DNA of 64,000 bases from contig NZ_JABMCF010000041.1 of NCBI RefSeq assembly GCF_013359815.1, positions 186,001-250,000 on the forward strand, given 5' to 3'. The DNA comes from Curtobacterium flaccumfaciens (GTDB lineage Bacteria > Actinomycetota > Actinomycetes > Actinomycetales > Microbacteriaceae). Positions 63,112 to 64,000 of this stretch are shown here, one piece after another. Under the pieces are notes generated by a model, which did no database searches, was not told where the DNA came from, and saw nothing but the letters and a program-made list of their open reading frames with translations. The stretch's first letter is position 1. The number at the start of each line of letters is the position of its first letter. A program made the position numbers and the translations under genes.

Positions 63112-64000
63112 TCAGCGGCCGACCTGCCGACGGTGCTCCTGCGCGGCGTGGAGGACGTCGCGCGCCCGGTCGCTCGCTGCCTCGGCCTCGTCGCGGGCTG
63201 CCTCGAGCCGGGTGATCTCGGCCTCGGCCTGCTCCAGGGCACGCTGGAGCTCCGCGCGGCGCTCCTCCGCCTGTTCGAGATCGGCCTCGGCGGTGTCGAG
63301 TGCTGCGTCGGCGTCGCGGGACTCCGTGCGCGCCGCGGTCTCGGCCTGGCGTGCGGCCTTCCGGTCGGCGACCGGGTCGCGCTTCGGTTCTGGTACGGGG
63401 TCGGGATCGGCTTCGGCGTCCGGTTCCGGGGCGTCGCGCTGCGCGGGCCTGGAGGCACGGCTCGCCTTCCGCGCGCCCCTCGCCTGGGAGATGGGGATGG
63501 GTGGGGCATCGCTGCCGGACCAGGCATCGGGCACCGCGTCCGGATCCGCGAGCGCCCCGTCGAGGTCGACCGCGTCGAACCCCACGCTCTCGAGCGCCGT
63601 CACGAGCAGCCCCGACCGGACGGCCGCGCCGGCGTGCGGGTCCGCCATCGCCGCCTCGATCGTCGACCGGACCTGCTCGAGCACCGCCGGGGTGACGGGG
63701 TGTCCGGCGTCGGACGCCAGGTCCGCACCGGCCTGTGCGAGGGCGTCGACGACCTCGGCGCGCTGCCGACGGAGGGTCCGGATCGCGTCGGGGTCGGCGT
63801 CGGCCTGGGCCTTGCGGAGTGCCGGTCCGAGGTCGACGGCGTCGTCGAGGGCACCGTCGTGGGCGAGCAGGTCGATCACCCAGGCGGCCGGTGAGGGCTT
63901 CCGGAGCTTCCCGATCTCGGTCGCGAGGGCGCGGTCGTCCTGCCGCACCGCACGCTGCCGTGCGGTGCGCTCGGCGACGAAGTCCTGCGGCGCGACGAGC
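63112..64000 (-). CDS. hypothetical coiled-coil protein (start outside window)
   Basis: The visible part is about 295 residues and open to the window edge; reading continues upstream of the first internal ATG (FVAERTARQRAVRQDD). The N-terminal part has IGKLRKPSPAAWVIDLLAHD, a segment I know from conserved actinobacterial proteins of unknown function. A Pro/Asp-rich linker follows, then a long highly charged coiled coil (ADLEQAEERRAELQRALEQ, ITRLEAARDEAEA). No membrane segment. 5' end missing, so length and start are unknown. Confidence 0.7.
   Translation of the reverse strand, partial: LVAPQDFVAERTARQRAVRQDDRALATEIGKLRKPSPAAWVIDLLAHDGALDDAVDLGPALRKAQADADPDAIRTLRRQRAEVVDALAQAGADLASDAGHPVTPAVLEQVRSTIEAAMADPHAGAAVRSGLLVTALESVGFDAVDLDGALADPDAVPDAWSGSDAPPIPISQARGARKASRASRPAQRDAPEPDAEADPDPVPEPKRDPVADRKAARQAETAARTESRDADAALDTAEADLEQAEERRAELQRALEQAEAEITRLEAARDEAEAASDRARDVLHAAQEHRRQVGR

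Overview
The window is GC-rich (roughly 70 %) chromosomal DNA of an actinobacterium, most likely a member of the Microbacteriaceae close to Curtobacterium. This is inferred from gene content and synteny (Cgl0159-type aldolase in an iol operon, mycothiol conjugate amidase Mca next to DUF4307 and greA, uppS beside hemolysin III, DUF6264, LemA/HtpX), from frequent GTG starts, and from many start codons lying 6-9 bases behind a TANNNT element, as in leaderless actinobacterial mRNAs.

Bases 1-10380: a nine-gene, minus-strand myo-inositol catabolic operon read as iolC, Cgl0159-family aldolase, iolA, iolB, iolD, iolE, iolG, iolH, transaldolase (cut by the window edge). Most junctions overlap. A single promoter lies upstream of iolC, and its -35 is buried in a perfect 12-base palindrome that fits the IolR operator I recall from Corynebacterium. 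rmuC and a DUF1266 membrane protein follow on the plus strand.

Bases 12905-19221: the accessory island. A polymorphic toxin with a T7SS-type N-terminus and an HNH-like C-terminus is followed in the same direction by an unrecognised gene (probable cognate immunity), a DUF1851/Tdi1-like protein, a PoNi-like protein, an Imm35-like protein, a SUKH protein, a KptA-like RNA 2'-phosphotransferase and a second PoNi-like protein. The array ends with a 31-codon relic that keeps both ends of the first immunity gene. GC content falls from about 73 % to about 50-55 % inside the toxin gene and in its followers, the pattern expected of swapped toxin tips and imported immunity genes.

Bases 19326-64000: housekeeping. 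This part holds glpX and fba; aminopeptidase M18; ispH, xseA and xseB; carbonic anhydrase and fumC; PIN-PhoH; a class V aminotransferase; uppS and hlyIII; mca, DUF4307 and greA; ilvA; an AI-2E family exporter; a YcaQ-like glycosylase; htpX and lemA; an Ig-like membrane protein; an acyl-CoA synthetase; a ThrE exporter; a tRNA with a UAA anticodon; type II NADH dehydrogenase; DUF501, ftsB and eno; hisS; mazG; nhaA; mfd, pth and rplY; and a truncated coiled-coil gene at the right edge.

Two further layers stand out. Convergent gene ends carry near-perfect 40-50-base palindromes with shared arms (GGAGGC-CG-GTG), and two other intergenic repeat families recur. Between hisS and mazG there is an orphan plus-strand transcription unit: an extended -10 promoter, about 150 nt of nested hairpins, and a U-tract terminator with a competing antiterminator pairing. 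It is the best candidate for an undescribed small RNA here.
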